Shown piece after piece: positions 40,242 through 48,911 of a stretch of 64,000 bases of DNA. Origin of the DNA: Anaerocolumna sp047777345 (GTDB taxonomy: Bacteria; Bacillota; Clostridia; Lachnospirales; Lachnospiraceae); NCBI GenBank assembly GCA_047777345.1, contig JBKEEJ010000001.1, positions 248,001 to 312,000 of the forward strand, given 5' to 3'. Under the pieces are notes generated by a model. That model was not told the DNA's origin and searched no databases. It worked only from the letters and a program-made list of their open reading frames with translations. Positions within the stretch are counted from its first letter, which is position 1, and each line of letters starts with the position of its first letter. Made by a program: the position numbers and the translations under genes.

Positions 40242-40679
40242 ATGAGTAAAGTATCATTATTAAATCAATATGTTGCTGATTTACATGTTATAAACGTAAA
40301 GCTTCATCAGCTGCACTGGAATGTTGTCGGACTGCAATTTGTAACCATTCATAAATTTACAGAAGAATTATATGAAGATTTATTTAAGAAGTTTGATGAG
40401 GCAGCAGAAATACTAAAGATGAAAGGCGAAGCCCCTTTAGGCAAAGTTGCTGATTACCTGAAAGTAAGCCAGGTTGAGGAACTTGATACGGCAGATTACA
40501 GCGCTGACTTTGTAGTAAAAGAGATTAAAAAAGATCTTGCTTACCTGAAAGACTTAGCTTTAAAAATCCGCACCGCGGCAGACGAAGAGGATGACTTTGA
40601 GGTAGCCAATATGGTGGAAGATCATATTTCCTACTACAGCAAACAGTTATGGTTCCTAAAGGCAATGATTCAGGCATAA
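40242..40679 (+). CDS. dps: Dps/ferritin-like DNA-protection protein
   Basis: A 145-residue four-helix bundle. Ferroxidase-site residues of the family are in LHQLHWNVVGLQFVTIHKFTEELYEDLFKKFDEAAE (~22-58, read with the two His and Asp/Glu positions). Dps dodecamers store iron, detoxify peroxide and may bind DNA in the cytoplasm. GGGAGG precedes the ATG. The gene is monocistronic, divergent from the HxlR gene, and ends at a strong terminator. Confidence 0.92.
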   Translation: MSKVSLLNQYVADLHVINVKLHQLHWNVVGLQFVTIHKFTEELYEDLFKKFDEAAEILKMKGEAPLGKVADYLKVSQVEELDTADYSADFVVKEIKKDLAYLKDLALKIRTAADEEDDFEVANMVEDHISYYSKQLWFLKAMIQA

Positions 40680-40710
40680 ATTAGCTTGTATTTATTGAAT
40701 ATGTAAAATG

Positions 40711-40779
40711 AAAAAACACTTAATTAATATGACCGAATATGTGCAAATCATATTTATGTCAATTAATTAAGTGTTTTTT
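40711..40779. terminator. terminator after dps
   Basis: AAAAAACACTTAATTAAT and its complement form an 18-bp stem ending in a T run; it works in both directions. Confidence 0.88.
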
Positions 40780-40823
40780 CTGTTTGATGAACACAGCTTA
40801 CTGTCAGGCGGTAGTACATTATA

Positions 40824-41010
40824 CTAGTCTGTCAAATTATTTAAGGCTTCTTTCCTGTTATATTGGATATCATCGGTTAACCATCCTTTGATGGTGAATT
40901 TGTTGTCTAAGAAAGCGCTTAAAGGTACTGGAAGACAGTAATACTCTAAAGTTTTTAGGGCGTTTTCCTCATTATTATCTATAAAAATTAAGAGAACAGC
41001 ATTTCAATAT
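40824..41010 (-). pseudogene. possible gene remnant
   Basis: A minus-strand frame of about 57 codons ending at TAG (40824-40826), with normal-looking composition (LKTLEYYCLPVPLSAF, FTIKGWLTDDIQYN) but no start codon or RBS. It is not recognised. The adjacent sequence to 41079 holds nothing else that I can identify. Confidence 0.35.
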
Positions 41011-41079
41011 ATTAAACCATAAAATCCAGAGCCTTCAACAATTCACTCCGTAACAAAAACATGAATCAAAGAAAAGTGA

Positions 41080-41108
41080 TTGACAAAAGAATAAAAATGA
41101 TATAAAAT
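41080..41108 (+). promoter_or_regulatory. promoter of the cysteine-type ABC operon
   Basis: TTGACA (41080-41085) and TAAAAT (41103-41108) with a 17-bp spacer, about 65 bases before the leader peptide start. Confidence 0.7.
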
Positions 41109-41179
41109 ACCAATTAAATTAATTCATATAAATATGATATGAATTGTATGAATTTTAAAACAACTGAGGTGAATCCAAC

Positions 41180-41257
41180 ATGAAAAAGCAAAGAACAAAT
41201 CAATGGACAATAAGGAGTAAAAGCTGTTGCTGCATGTATTTCCTACCTATGGAATAA
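41180..41257 (+). CDS. putative Cys-rich leader peptide (25 aa)
   Basis: ATG 41180 is preceded by GAGGTGA at a spacing of about eight bases, a near-ideal RBS. The 25-codon frame has three consecutive cysteine codons at positions 16-18 (41225-41233), one Trp, and stops at TAA 41255-41257. The Cys codons overlap the left arm of the following hairpin. The operon downstream encodes a transporter whose binding protein resembles the Campylobacter cysteine-binding protein CjaA. Together this suggests a cysteine-sensing leader. Translation is inferred only. Confidence 0.6.
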   Translation: MKKQRTNQWTIRSKSCCCMYFLPME

Positions 41258-41370
41258 TTGCATGCGGGTTTTCTTATTATTATTTGTCATAAAACTCATT
41301 AATTTATAACAATCTCGCAAAGATGCAAAATTCCGTAGGCAGGTGCATATTGCAACTGCCATTTTTGCAT
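41230..41370 (+). promoter_or_regulatory. putative attenuator: two terminator-like hairpins
   Basis: Hairpin 1: C41230-G41236 pairs with C41261-G41267, with inner pairs TTCC/GGAA, followed by a GGTTTTCTTATT stretch. Hairpin 2: GGCAG...TGCA (from 41338) pairs with TGCA...CTGCC (to 41360), followed by ATTTTTG; it can extend outward through ATGCAAAAT/ATTTTTGCAT. AATTGCAT (41256-41263) could instead pair with ATGCAAAATT (41322-41331), which would break hairpin 1. Confidence 0.55.
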
Positions 41371-41445
41371 GCTTGGCTTATGTAAGCCATAACCTGGTAA
41401 TGCCTGTGGATACCTGAGAAATGAATGGTAAGAAAGGGTTTGACA

Positions 41446-42105
41446 ATGAATTATGAATTTATACGAGAATATATTCCTCTTTATGCAGAAGCGGCAAAAC
41501 TGACCGTCCGGATTGCTTTTATCGGTATTATTTTATCCATATTGGCAGGTTTTATCTGCAGTTTGATACGGTATTATAAGATTCCTGTGCTGCACCGGAT
41601 AATTGGCATATACATAGAACTTTCCAGAAATACCCCTCTGTTAATTCAGCTGTTTTTCTTGTACTTTGGCCTGCCCAGAGCAGGAATAAGATTAAGTTCC
41701 GAAACGTGTGCCATAACCGGATTAGTTTTTCTTGGCGGCAGCTATATGGCAGAAGCTTTTCGCAGCGGATTAGAGGCGGTGCCCTTAAGTCAGGTGGAAT
41801 CGGGATTAAGTTTAGGGCTTACAAAGTTTCAGGTAGTACGTTATATTCTGTTGCCTCAGGCATTAGCCATATCTGTTCCCGCATTTGCGGCCAATACGAT
41901 TTTCTTAATAAAGGAAACTTCCGTATTCAGTGCCGTAGCTTTGGCGGATCTTATGTTTGTGGCCAAAGATTTAATTGGTCTGTATTATGAAACAACAGAA
42001 GCTTTGCTTATGTTAGTAATTGCGTATTTAATTATTTTATTGCCCATATCGGTTATATTTACCGTTATAGAAAGGAAATTACGACATGCAGGATTTGGGG
42101 ATTAA
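41446..42105 (+). CDS. amino-acid (cysteine/cystine-type) ABC transporter permease 1
   Basis: A 219-residue HisM-type permease. ATG 41446 with AAAGGG upstream is preferred to the ATG at 41425. It has about five transmembrane segments, the core SRNTPLLIQLFFLYFGLP, and the EAA-type loop PLSQVESGLSLGLTKFQVVRYILLPQ. It pairs with the next gene, which it overlaps by 20 bp, to form a heterodimeric pore. The neighbouring binding protein suggests cysteine or cystine as substrate. Confidence 0.9.
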   Translation: MNYEFIREYIPLYAEAAKLTVRIAFIGIILSILAGFICSLIRYYKIPVLHRIIGIYIELSRNTPLLIQLFFLYFGLPRAGIRLSSETCAITGLVFLGGSYMAEAFRSGLEAVPLSQVESGLSLGLTKFQVVRYILLPQALAISVPAFAANTIFLIKETSVFSAVALADLMFVAKDLIGLYYETTEALLMLVIAYLIILLPISVIFTVIERKLRHAGFGD

Positions 42106-42763
42106 GGTTTTGTTTCAAGGCAAAAATTTTATAAGACTTATGTTAGGCCTGTGGGTTACCATTAAAATTTCGTTGATTTCCGTTGGAATTTCCATCTTTT
42201 TAGGCATTGTGCTGGGAATGATAATGTCGGTTAAAAACCCGGTTATAAAGGCAATTACACGTCTGTATTTGGAATTTGTGCGTATTATGCCCCAGTTGGT
42301 TCTGCTTTTTCTTGTCTATTTTGGTGTTACAAAGGCTTTTGGCATACATATATCCGCGGAAGTGTCGGCAGTTATAGTTTTTTCTCTTTGGGGTACCGCA
42401 GAAATGGGAGATCTGGTAAGGGGAGCATTAACTTCCATACCAAAACAACAGTATGAAAGCGGAAAGGCAATCGGACTGACCGGTCTGCAAATCTACATTT
42501 ATATTATTATTCCTCAGACCGTAAGAAGACTAGTACCCTTGGCAATTAATCTGGTGACCAGAATGATAAAAACCACATCTCTTGTACCGTTAATTGGAGT
42601 GGTAGAGGTTGTAAAAGTAGGCCAGCAAATCATTGAGGCTTCCAGATTAACTGTGCCAAGCGCAGCCTTATGGATTTACGGAGTAATCTTTTTCCTGTAT
42701 TTTATCGTATGTTATCCGATTTCCCTGTTGTCGGCAAAACTGGAAAGAGTCTTAAAGGACTAA
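42086..42763 (+). CDS. amino-acid (cysteine/cystine-type) ABC transporter permease 2
   Basis: A 225-residue HisM-type permease whose start lies inside the previous gene, indicating translational coupling. The visible motifs are EFVRIMPQLVLLFLVYFG and the EAA loop PKQQYESGKAIGLTGLQIYIYIIIPQ. About five hydrophobic segments are present. It is the second half of the pore for the ABC transporter encoded at 41.4-44.6 kb. Confidence 0.9.
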   Translation: MQDLGIKVLFQGKNFIRLMLGLWVTIKISLISVGISIFLGIVLGMIMSVKNPVIKAITRLYLEFVRIMPQLVLLFLVYFGVTKAFGIHISAEVSAVIVFSLWGTAEMGDLVRGALTSIPKQQYESGKAIGLTGLQIYIYIIIPQTVRRLVPLAINLVTRMIKTTSLVPLIGVVEVVKVGQQIIEASRLTVPSAALWIYGVIFFLYFIVCYPISLLSAKLERVLKD

Positions 42764-42863
42764 AATCTGAAAATAAAACAGGGTAAATAACTGGAATATG
42801 AAAAACAGATCAGATAAAAATTATAATTTCTAGTAAAAGCATTTATGGCAGATTGGAGAAAAT

Positions 42864-43634
42864 ATGAGTGAGAAAGAAGTAATTCTGGAAATAAAAAACT
42901 TAAAAAAGAATTATGAAAACCTCGAAGTTCTTAAAGGTATTTCTTTCAGTGTGAAAAAAGGCGAGGTTGTGGTTGTAGTCGGACCATCCGGTTGCGGCAA
43001 AAGCACACTGCTTCGCTGTATTAACGGGCTTGAGCCTATTCAGGACGGTGAGATTTACCTAAAAGGACAAATTATCAGCGGCCAGAAAAAAAATATGCAC
43101 CTTATCAGGCAAAAAATAGGTATGGTCTTTCAAAGTTATGATTTATTTCCTCATATGACTATACTTAACAATATTCTTTTAGGCCCCTTAAAGGCTCAGC
43201 GCAGGGATAAAAAAGAAGTGGTACAGGAAGCGGAAGAACTGTTAAAGCGGGTTGGGCTTTTGGAAAAAAAAGATGCTTATCCCAGACAGTTATCCGGCGG
43301 ACAAAAGCAAAGAGTTGCCATAGTAAGAGCTTTATGTATGCATCCTGAAATTATGCTGTTTGATGAGGTAACCGCGGCCCTGGACCCGGAAATGGTACGG
43401 GAAGTTCTGGATGTTATGCTGGAACTGGCCAAAGAAGGCAGTACCATGATTATTGTTACCCATGAAATGCAGTTTGCAAGAGCCATAGCGGACCGCGTTA
43501 TTTTCCTGGATAACGGGGAAATTGTGGAAGAAAGTGAACCCGAAACGTTTTTTACTAACCCGAAAACAGAAAGGGCAAGGAAATTTTTAAATATATTTGA
43601 ATTTAATGCCGTAAAAGGCGTTAAAGATATATAA
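42864..43634 (+). CDS. amino-acid ABC transporter ATP-binding protein
   Basis: A 256-residue ATPase of the GlnQ group. Walker A is GPSGCGKST (~40-48), the Q-loop is MVFQSYDLFPH, the signature LSGGQKQR (~145), Walker B IMLFDEVTAALD (~165-176) and the switch His in VTHEMQFA. One deviation is Val in place of the usual Pro after Asp-Glu in Walker B, which is tolerated in this group. It energises the two permeases upstream. A 100-bp gap separates it from permease 2. Confidence 0.93.
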   Translation: MSEKEVILEIKNLKKNYENLEVLKGISFSVKKGEVVVVVGPSGCGKSTLLRCINGLEPIQDGEIYLKGQIISGQKKNMHLIRQKIGMVFQSYDLFPHMTILNNILLGPLKAQRRDKKEVVQEAEELLKRVGLLEKKDAYPRQLSGGQKQRVAIVRALCMHPEIMLFDEVTAALDPEMVREVLDVMLELAKEGSTMIIVTHEMQFARAIADRVIFLDNGEIVEESEPETFFTNPKTERARKFLNIFEFNAVKGVKDI

Positions 43635-43674
43635 GTCAAAAAGCAAAATACCAGAAAAAAGAGGAGGCGACTAA

Positions 43675-44598
43675 ATGAAAAATTTAAAAAGGGTTTTAGG
43701 TTTCATACTTATATTTACTATGTTAGCGGCGGTATTTACCGGCTGCAATAGTAATACAGGAAAAGATACGGCCACTTCCGCCAAAGGGGCAGAAGGAAAG
43801 GAAACGGATGGTACCGCATCCACAGATGGGACCGGTAAAAGCGGTACTGCAAGAACACTGGATGAAATTAAGAAAAGTGGAAAAATAGTAATTGGTGTAT
43901 TCAGTGATAAAAAACCATTTGGTTATGTGGATGAAAACGGAGAATACCAGGGATATGATGTTTACTTTGGTAACCGAATCGCCAAAGATTTGGGGGTTAC
44001 CGTAGAATATGTACCTGTGGACCCAGCCAGCCGTGTAGAATATCTGGTAACTGCCAAGGTAGATATTATTCTGGCTAATTTTACCGTAACAGAAGAACGG
44101 GCAAAGCAGGTTGATTTTGCAAAACCCTATATGAAGGTATCTTTAGGTGTGGTTTCACCGGATAATGCTCTTATAACAAATCCGGAACAGCTAAAGGGTA
44201 AAACTTTAATCGTATGCAAAGGTACTACAGCCGAAACTTTTTTTACAGAAAACTATCCGGATGTGAAATTATTAAAGTTTGATCAATATACGGAAGCATA
44301 CAATGCGCTTTTAGACGGACGTGGGGATGCTTTCTCTACGGATAATACGGAAGTACTTGCCTGGGCTCTGGAAAATAAAGGATTTACCGTTGGAATCGAG
44401 TCATTGGGTAACCTGGATGCCATTGCCCCCGCCGTACAAAAAGGCAATACGGAGTTATTAAACTGGCTTAATGATGAGATCGTAAAACTTGGTGAGGAGA
44501 ATTTCTTCCACAAAGATTATGAGGAAACTTTAGCGCCGGTTTATGGTGATGCGGCTGATCCGGATAACCTGGTAGTGGAAGGCGGAGTTCTTGAGTAA
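43675..44598 (+). CDS. CjaA-like cysteine/cystine-binding lipoprotein
   Basis: A 307-residue family-3 binding protein. The signal ends in a lipobox (VFTGCN), then a Thr/Ser/Gly-rich linker (~25-60) leads to the binding domain. From memory the sequence closely follows Campylobacter CjaA, a cysteine-binding protein: GVFSDKKPFGYVDENGEYQGYD, VEYLVTAKVDIILANFTVTEERAKQVDFA, KGTTAETFF, and the ending FFHKDYEETL...VVEGG. I therefore favour cysteine or cystine as ligand. GAGGAGG precedes the ATG. It is last in the four-gene operon, before a terminator. Confidence 0.85.
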   Translation: MKNLKRVLGFILIFTMLAAVFTGCNSNTGKDTATSAKGAEGKETDGTASTDGTGKSGTARTLDEIKKSGKIVIGVFSDKKPFGYVDENGEYQGYDVYFGNRIAKDLGVTVEYVPVDPASRVEYLVTAKVDIILANFTVTEERAKQVDFAKPYMKVSLGVVSPDNALITNPEQLKGKTLIVCKGTTAETFFTENYPDVKLLKFDQYTEAYNALLDGRGDAFSTDNTEVLAWALENKGFTVGIESLGNLDAIAPAVQKGNTELLNWLNDEIVKLGEENFFHKDYEETLAPVYGDAADPDNLVVEGGVLE

Positions 44599-44716
44599 AC
44601 CTTGTATTTAACAGGAAGATATTTCATAAGAAGAAGAAACTTACAAATAATGTAGTAAACATTTATTAATTTTAGGGAGTATTTAATCATAAATAAAAAT
44701 ATCACAAAGTAATAGG

Positions 44717-44780
44717 AAAAAGGCTTTTGCTGCAAAAGGATTATTACAGAGGATTAATCCGGAAGCAAAAGCCTTTTTTT
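44717..44780 (+). terminator. terminator of the cysteine-type ABC operon
   Basis: AAAAAGGCTTTTGCT pairs with AGCAAAAGCCTTTTTTT around a large loop, which itself contains a GGATTA/TAATCC pair. Confidence 0.85.
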
Positions 44781-44959
44781 GCTTCACAGGATATTGCATC
44801 TTATAAAGCAAAAAACCTCCGGGAAAATACACACTTGCGCAATAGGAAGATTTGAAATAAAATATTAAAGGTGTATAACCGGAAAGTTTTAATATGTCCT
44901 GAGGCTACAAAAATATTTTTGATGCCGATGAATAATGGAAGATTCGGGAGGTTGGTATC

Positions 44960-45796
44960 ATGAAGAAATTTAGAATATTTATTCTGTTTTTGGTATTACT
45001 TGCCTTTTTTCCTAATACAAACTATGCCAGCGCTGCAAAAGTTTATACGAAAAAGGCTGATGTTTACAACGTTATTAAAAAGAATTTAATGGCCAGAAAA
45101 GGTGAATTTACGATAAAAATGAATACTAAGGTTATGAAAGCAATAAAAAATGATGGTGAAATCTTTGATTCGGTTGCTTCTATTGACAGCAAAAATACGG
45201 CTAAAGACGGAGACTATTTAAGGCTTTCTGTAACCAAATGGGCAACCACCTGGGTCTGGACCGGCAATAGTGTAACTTTAACTTTCAATGCGTATTATTC
45301 TACTACGGCGAAACAGGAAAAAGAACTGGATACTAAAATCGCTAATATTATAAAACGATTGAAACTAACTAATAAATCGGATTATGAAAAAGTAAAGGCA
45401 ATACATGACTATATAATTAAAAATACCAGTTATGACCGTAACCTTGAGAATTATTCGGCTTATGACGCTCTTATCGGCAAGTCGGCCGTATGTCAGGGGT
45501 ATACTTTGGCCGCTTACCGTTTATTTACAGCCGCGGGACTTGAGAGCAGAATTATAACCGGTTATGCGGGAGGGGCTCCTCATGCCTGGAATATTGTTAA
45601 GGTTGACGGGCAATGGTACAATATCGATGTGACTTGGGATGATCCCATAACCATGACCGGTACAGATGTTTTAACTTATGATTATTTTTTAAAAAGTGAC
45701 GAAGATTTTACTGACCATATACGGGATACCAGATATACATCCAAGGCTTTCCTTAAAAAATATCCAATCGCAAAGACAAGTTATCCGATGGAATAA
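44960..45796 (+). CDS. secreted transglutaminase-like protein
   Basis: A 278-residue protein with a signal peptide (residues 1-25, ending YASA). After a ~110-residue N-terminal domain the transglutaminase core (~135-235) has KVKAIHDYIIKNTSYD, the catalytic Cys in SAVCQGYTLAAYRLF, His in PHAWNIVKVDGQWYNID and Asp in VTWDDP. The last ~40 residues are FLKSDEDFTDH, a common tail in Lachnospiraceae homologues. It probably acts as a protease or crosslinking enzyme outside the cell; the substrate is unknown. Confidence 0.9.
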   Translation: MKKFRIFILFLVLLAFFPNTNYASAAKVYTKKADVYNVIKKNLMARKGEFTIKMNTKVMKAIKNDGEIFDSVASIDSKNTAKDGDYLRLSVTKWATTWVWTGNSVTLTFNAYYSTTAKQEKELDTKIANIIKRLKLTNKSDYEKVKAIHDYIIKNTSYDRNLENYSAYDALIGKSAVCQGYTLAAYRLFTAAGLESRIITGYAGGAPHAWNIVKVDGQWYNIDVTWDDPITMTGTDVLTYDYFLKSDEDFTDHIRDTRYTSKAFLKKYPIAKTSYPME

Positions 45797-45841
45797 GAGA
45801 TAAATGTATGCCTGCCTATACCATTTTTCTACCATTTATGC

Positions 45842-45847
45842 TATAAT
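45842..45847 (+). promoter_or_regulatory. extended -10 promoter element
   Basis: TGCTATAAT just after the transglutaminase gene. Transcription from it would begin after 45850, which argues against a start codon at 45804 for the next gene. Confidence 0.5.
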
Positions 45848-45899
45848 TTGTGCAAACCTAATTGACGGAATATTTGGACAGAAAGCGCAGGTTATTTAT

Positions 45900-46625
45900 T
45901 TGTACAGGAAAAAATTGAAATTAAAGGCAGAAAAATATTTGCTTATGATATTAAATCTGGCCGGGATTTTACTGGCCTTTGTTAATCCATACACACATTT
46001 TTTGAATATGAAATTTGTCATTCCTTATGAATATATTTTGATTTATGCTATTGTGTCCATTTCCCTTATACAGATGTATTTTAAGCATAAGCTGAAAGAA
46101 ATGTATCTGAGGTGTGGCCTGGATGAAATTGACGAAATGACCGGTGTGGAATTTGAAGTTTATCTGTATTATAAATTCAGGAAAATGGGTTATAAGGTAA
46201 AAATGACGCCGGTTACCGGTGATTATGGGGCTGACTTGATACTAAAAAAAAGAAAAGAAAGAATAGTGGTACAGGCAAAAAGGTATAAACGGGACGTGGG
46301 CATATCCGCCGTACAGGAGGTAATTGGCTCCATAGCCTATTACAATGCTAACCGGGGAGTGGTAATTACAAATAGCTTTTTTACTCCCAATGCCATAAAT
46401 CTGGCAATTGCAAATGACATTGTCTTATGGGACAGAAAAGCTTTAATAACCTGTTTTATAAAGGAAGAAGAAAGCCTGGAATCTTATGAATGGGATTATT
46501 CAGTGCCGGATTCTGACCGGAATTGTCCTGTGTGCGGGAAAAAATTAGTAAGAAGAAAGGGACCTTATGGATATTTTTTGGGTTGCTGCGGATATCCTGA
46601 ATGTAACTATACGAAAACTTTATAA
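45900..46625 (+). CDS. membrane-anchored Mrr-like restriction endonuclease with zinc ribbon
   Basis: About 241 residues from TTG 45900; ATG 45945 and an upstream ATG 45804 are alternatives. Two hydrophobic segments (LLMILNLAGILLAFV and YEYILIYAIVSISLIQMYF) anchor it. An Mrr-type nuclease domain follows: GVEFEVYLYYKFRKMGYKV, then GDYGADLIL...IVVQAKRY with the D-QxK metal site, and ISAVQEVIGSIAYYNA. The C-terminus is a four-cysteine zinc ribbon (CPVCGKKL...GCCGYPEC) of the topoisomerase type. The usual role is cleavage of modified DNA or an unknown membrane-linked nuclease role. Confidence 0.8.
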   Translation: MYRKKLKLKAEKYLLMILNLAGILLAFVNPYTHFLNMKFVIPYEYILIYAIVSISLIQMYFKHKLKEMYLRCGLDEIDEMTGVEFEVYLYYKFRKMGYKVKMTPVTGDYGADLILKKRKERIVVQAKRYKRDVGISAVQEVIGSIAYYNANRGVVITNSFFTPNAINLAIANDIVLWDRKALITCFIKEEESLESYEWDYSVPDSDRNCPVCGKKLVRRKGPYGYFLGCCGYPECNYTKTL

Positions 46626-46671
46626 AATTAGTTAATAAAAATAAGTACAGTGATCCTTTAAGTATGATATT

Positions 46672-46736
46672 GGCTCTTTGTCAAGTGCAGGGTGTATTCA
46701 TAACATAATACTTTGCACTTGATAAAGAGCCTTTTT
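46672..46736. terminator. bidirectional terminator with ISL3-like ends
   Basis: GGCTCTTTGTCAAGTGCA pairs with TGCACTTGATAAAGAGCC, followed by five T. It lies between convergent genes. The first 15 bases equal the left end of the ISL3 element at 56035, so it may be a miniature transposon remnant used as a terminator. Confidence 0.65.
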
Positions 46737-46792
46737 AAATTATAGTCCTAAGTCAAAAATAAGTTAAAAATGCTTTCTCTTTTCTTTAATGA

Positions 46793-47644
46793 TTAGAGAG
46801 GCAGGTACATTTCATACTGCTCTAATGTATCTTTTTCAAATTCCAGTTTGCGAAAGAATCCTTCTAACAGGGCGTTTCCAGGAATACAAACGTATAAGGA
46901 TTCGCTTTCAACCTGCTTTGAGGCCTGGTGTAACAAAAATCGTCCGATTCCTTTAAACCGGTAGGAAGGTTCTACCCACAAAAAGTTAATTTTCCCTTTG
47001 GTACTTATGGCAGTCAGGGCAATTAACTGATAATCGTCATAAACGCCATAAAATATATCGGTTTTGCTGTCCTCATAACAAAAAATATCGCTTTGCCAGT
47101 TAATATGGCAGGTGTTTAGTTTTTCACGGAATCCTTTTACCACATCAAAACGGATGGATGTAATTTTATAAGGAGGAATCTCCTTTGGGACAGATAATTC
47201 GGAGGTTTTTTTATGGTAGTATTTTAATATGACAGATATCCGGTAACCTGCCTTTTCATAAAATTGGATTGCTCTGTGGTTACTTTTAAGAACTTCAAGA
47301 AAGAGCTGCTTACAGCCTGCTTCTTTTGCTGCAGCCTGATGAAGCTGAAACAATTCTCTGCCAATCCCTTTCTTTCTGTAATCCGGTGCGATGCAAAAAG
47401 CACCGCAGCGCATTGTTTTCATACAGTCAAATACCCGGGTTCCTCCTAATATAAGTCCGACAGGGTTTTCGTTATCCAGTGCGATAAAGGAGTATTTCAG
47501 CTCATTTCCTTCCAGACCGAAAAAATGGGCAAAGAATTCATCTTCCGACAGATGAAAAGGTATGGAATAATCTGCAAAACCACGGCAGAAAGCGTTATAA
47601 ATCTGAGATAAGCTTACTTCGGTACATACTTTATATAAAATCAT
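46793..47644 (-). CDS. GNAT acetyltransferase with tandem domains
   Basis: A 283-residue protein. ATG 47644, with AAAGG upstream, is chosen over a start 54 bp earlier. The first GNAT domain (~1-145) has the acetyl-CoA motif CIAPDYRKKGIGRELFQLH and LFLEVLKSNHRAIQFYEKAGY. The second (~155-283) has WVEPSYRFKGIGRFLLHQA and a less conserved remainder. It would transfer acetyl from acetyl-CoA to an amine; the substrate is unknown. It stands alone on the minus strand. Confidence 0.88.
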   Translation of the reverse strand: MILYKVCTEVSLSQIYNAFCRGFADYSIPFHLSEDEFFAHFFGLEGNELKYSFIALDNENPVGLILGGTRVFDCMKTMRCGAFCIAPDYRKKGIGRELFQLHQAAAKEAGCKQLFLEVLKSNHRAIQFYEKAGYRISVILKYYHKKTSELSVPKEIPPYKITSIRFDVVKGFREKLNTCHINWQSDIFCYEDSKTDIFYGVYDDYQLIALTAISTKGKINFLWVEPSYRFKGIGRFLLHQASKQVESESLYVCIPGNALLEGFFRKLEFEKDTLEQYEMYLPL

Positions 47645-47873
47645 AAATCTACCTTTCCCATAAATGAATTTCTTCAGATAAAAAAACTTTATAGTCAATT
47701 AGTATATGTTTCTATTGTTTCCTGTTATACGGTTTATTATAGAAGAATTGGAATATTTAAGTCAAATTTTATAATCACAGTTTTTTTATCGCCTGTCACC
47801 GTTTGCTTTAAAAGGAATATATTTATAAAAGACAGGATTTAAGTTGGTTTTTGCTTAAAAATCGGAGGATTGT

Positions 47874-48692
47874 ATGGGCTATTATGTTAAGGTGGAACCG
47901 GAAGTAAGATATTACGTGGAAGACCTGAATCCAAAAGGAAACAAAACTATATTATTTTTGCATGGCTGGCCGGGAAGCCATAAGCTGTTTGAATATCAGT
48001 TTAATGTGCTGCCCGGTATGGGTTATCGGTGTATCGGAATTGACACAAGAGGTTTTGGCAATTCGGATAAACCTTATTGGGGCTATAATTTTGACCGCCT
48101 GGCTGACGATGTGAGATGCATTGTGGATGAACTGCAATTGTGTGATTTTACCCTGTTAGGACATTCTAACGGAGGAGCCATTGCGTGCAGATATATGGGA
48201 AGGCATAAAGGATACGGAGTATCCAGGCTGATACTTGTGGCAGCGGCAGCCCCCAGTCTTATTAAACGGCCTAATTTTCCATATGGCGTGGACGGCAAAG
48301 TAATCCATCAGTTAATTGAAGGTACTTATAAAGACAGACCCCGGATGCTGCGGGATTTTGGTGACAGATTCTTTTTTCAGGGTACATCGAAGGCTTTTTC
48401 CGATTGGTTTTTTGAAATAGGGTTACAGGCTGCCGGGTGGGCCACAGCCTTTATGGCAGAAGCCTGGATAAAGGAAGTCCTGTTTCACGATTTAAGTTCC
48501 ATTCGTGTTCCTACTTTAATAATTCAAGGGATTCATGACCTTGTGGTACCCTTTTCCTTAGCGGAGGTTCAAAACCAGTATATTAAAAATTCGAAACTGA
48601 TTCCCTTTGATTTCAGCGGGCATGCTACATTTTATGAAGAAAAAGATAAATTTAATGAGGTTGTGACCTGTTTTATTGAAGGAAGGCTGTAA
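47874..48692 (+). CDS. alpha/beta hydrolase
   Basis: A 272-residue alpha/beta-fold hydrolase. The oxyanion segment LFLHGWPGSH (~27-36), the nucleophile elbow GHSNGGA (Ser ~98), an acid in GIHDLVVPFS (~220) and the catalytic His in SGHATFYEE (~245) are all visible. No signal peptide is seen. It resembles the haloalkane dehalogenase/esterase-type group; substrate unknown. A GGAGG RBS lies seven bases before the ATG. Confidence 0.88.
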   Translation: MGYYVKVEPEVRYYVEDLNPKGNKTILFLHGWPGSHKLFEYQFNVLPGMGYRCIGIDTRGFGNSDKPYWGYNFDRLADDVRCIVDELQLCDFTLLGHSNGGAIACRYMGRHKGYGVSRLILVAAAAPSLIKRPNFPYGVDGKVIHQLIEGTYKDRPRMLRDFGDRFFFQGTSKAFSDWFFEIGLQAAGWATAFMAEAWIKEVLFHDLSSIRVPTLIIQGIHDLVVPFSLAEVQNQYIKNSKLIPFDFSGHATFYEEKDKFNEVVTCFIEGRL

Positions 48693-48911
48693 ATAAAAGG
48701 AACTGCTGTCCATAATAAAAGGGATTCTTTTAAGGAATTCGGATAGATTCCTTAAAGGAAGCCTTTTCATGGATAAGCGGTTCTTTTGGCTAAGAGGCTG
48801 TTCGGATTGACTTTTTCATGGACAGCTTTTATAATCAAGACAAGTGATATTGGGTAACCTGCTCATTTTGGGGTTAAAGTTCCCATCTTCCCATAGAAAG
48901 GAAAACTGATT

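Noticed and set aside
41180..41445. T-box, SAM or lysine riboswitch before the cysteine-type ABC operon
   Set aside because: No T-box GGGUGG-type motif and no conserved riboswitch core is visible; the Cys-codon leader explains the structure better.
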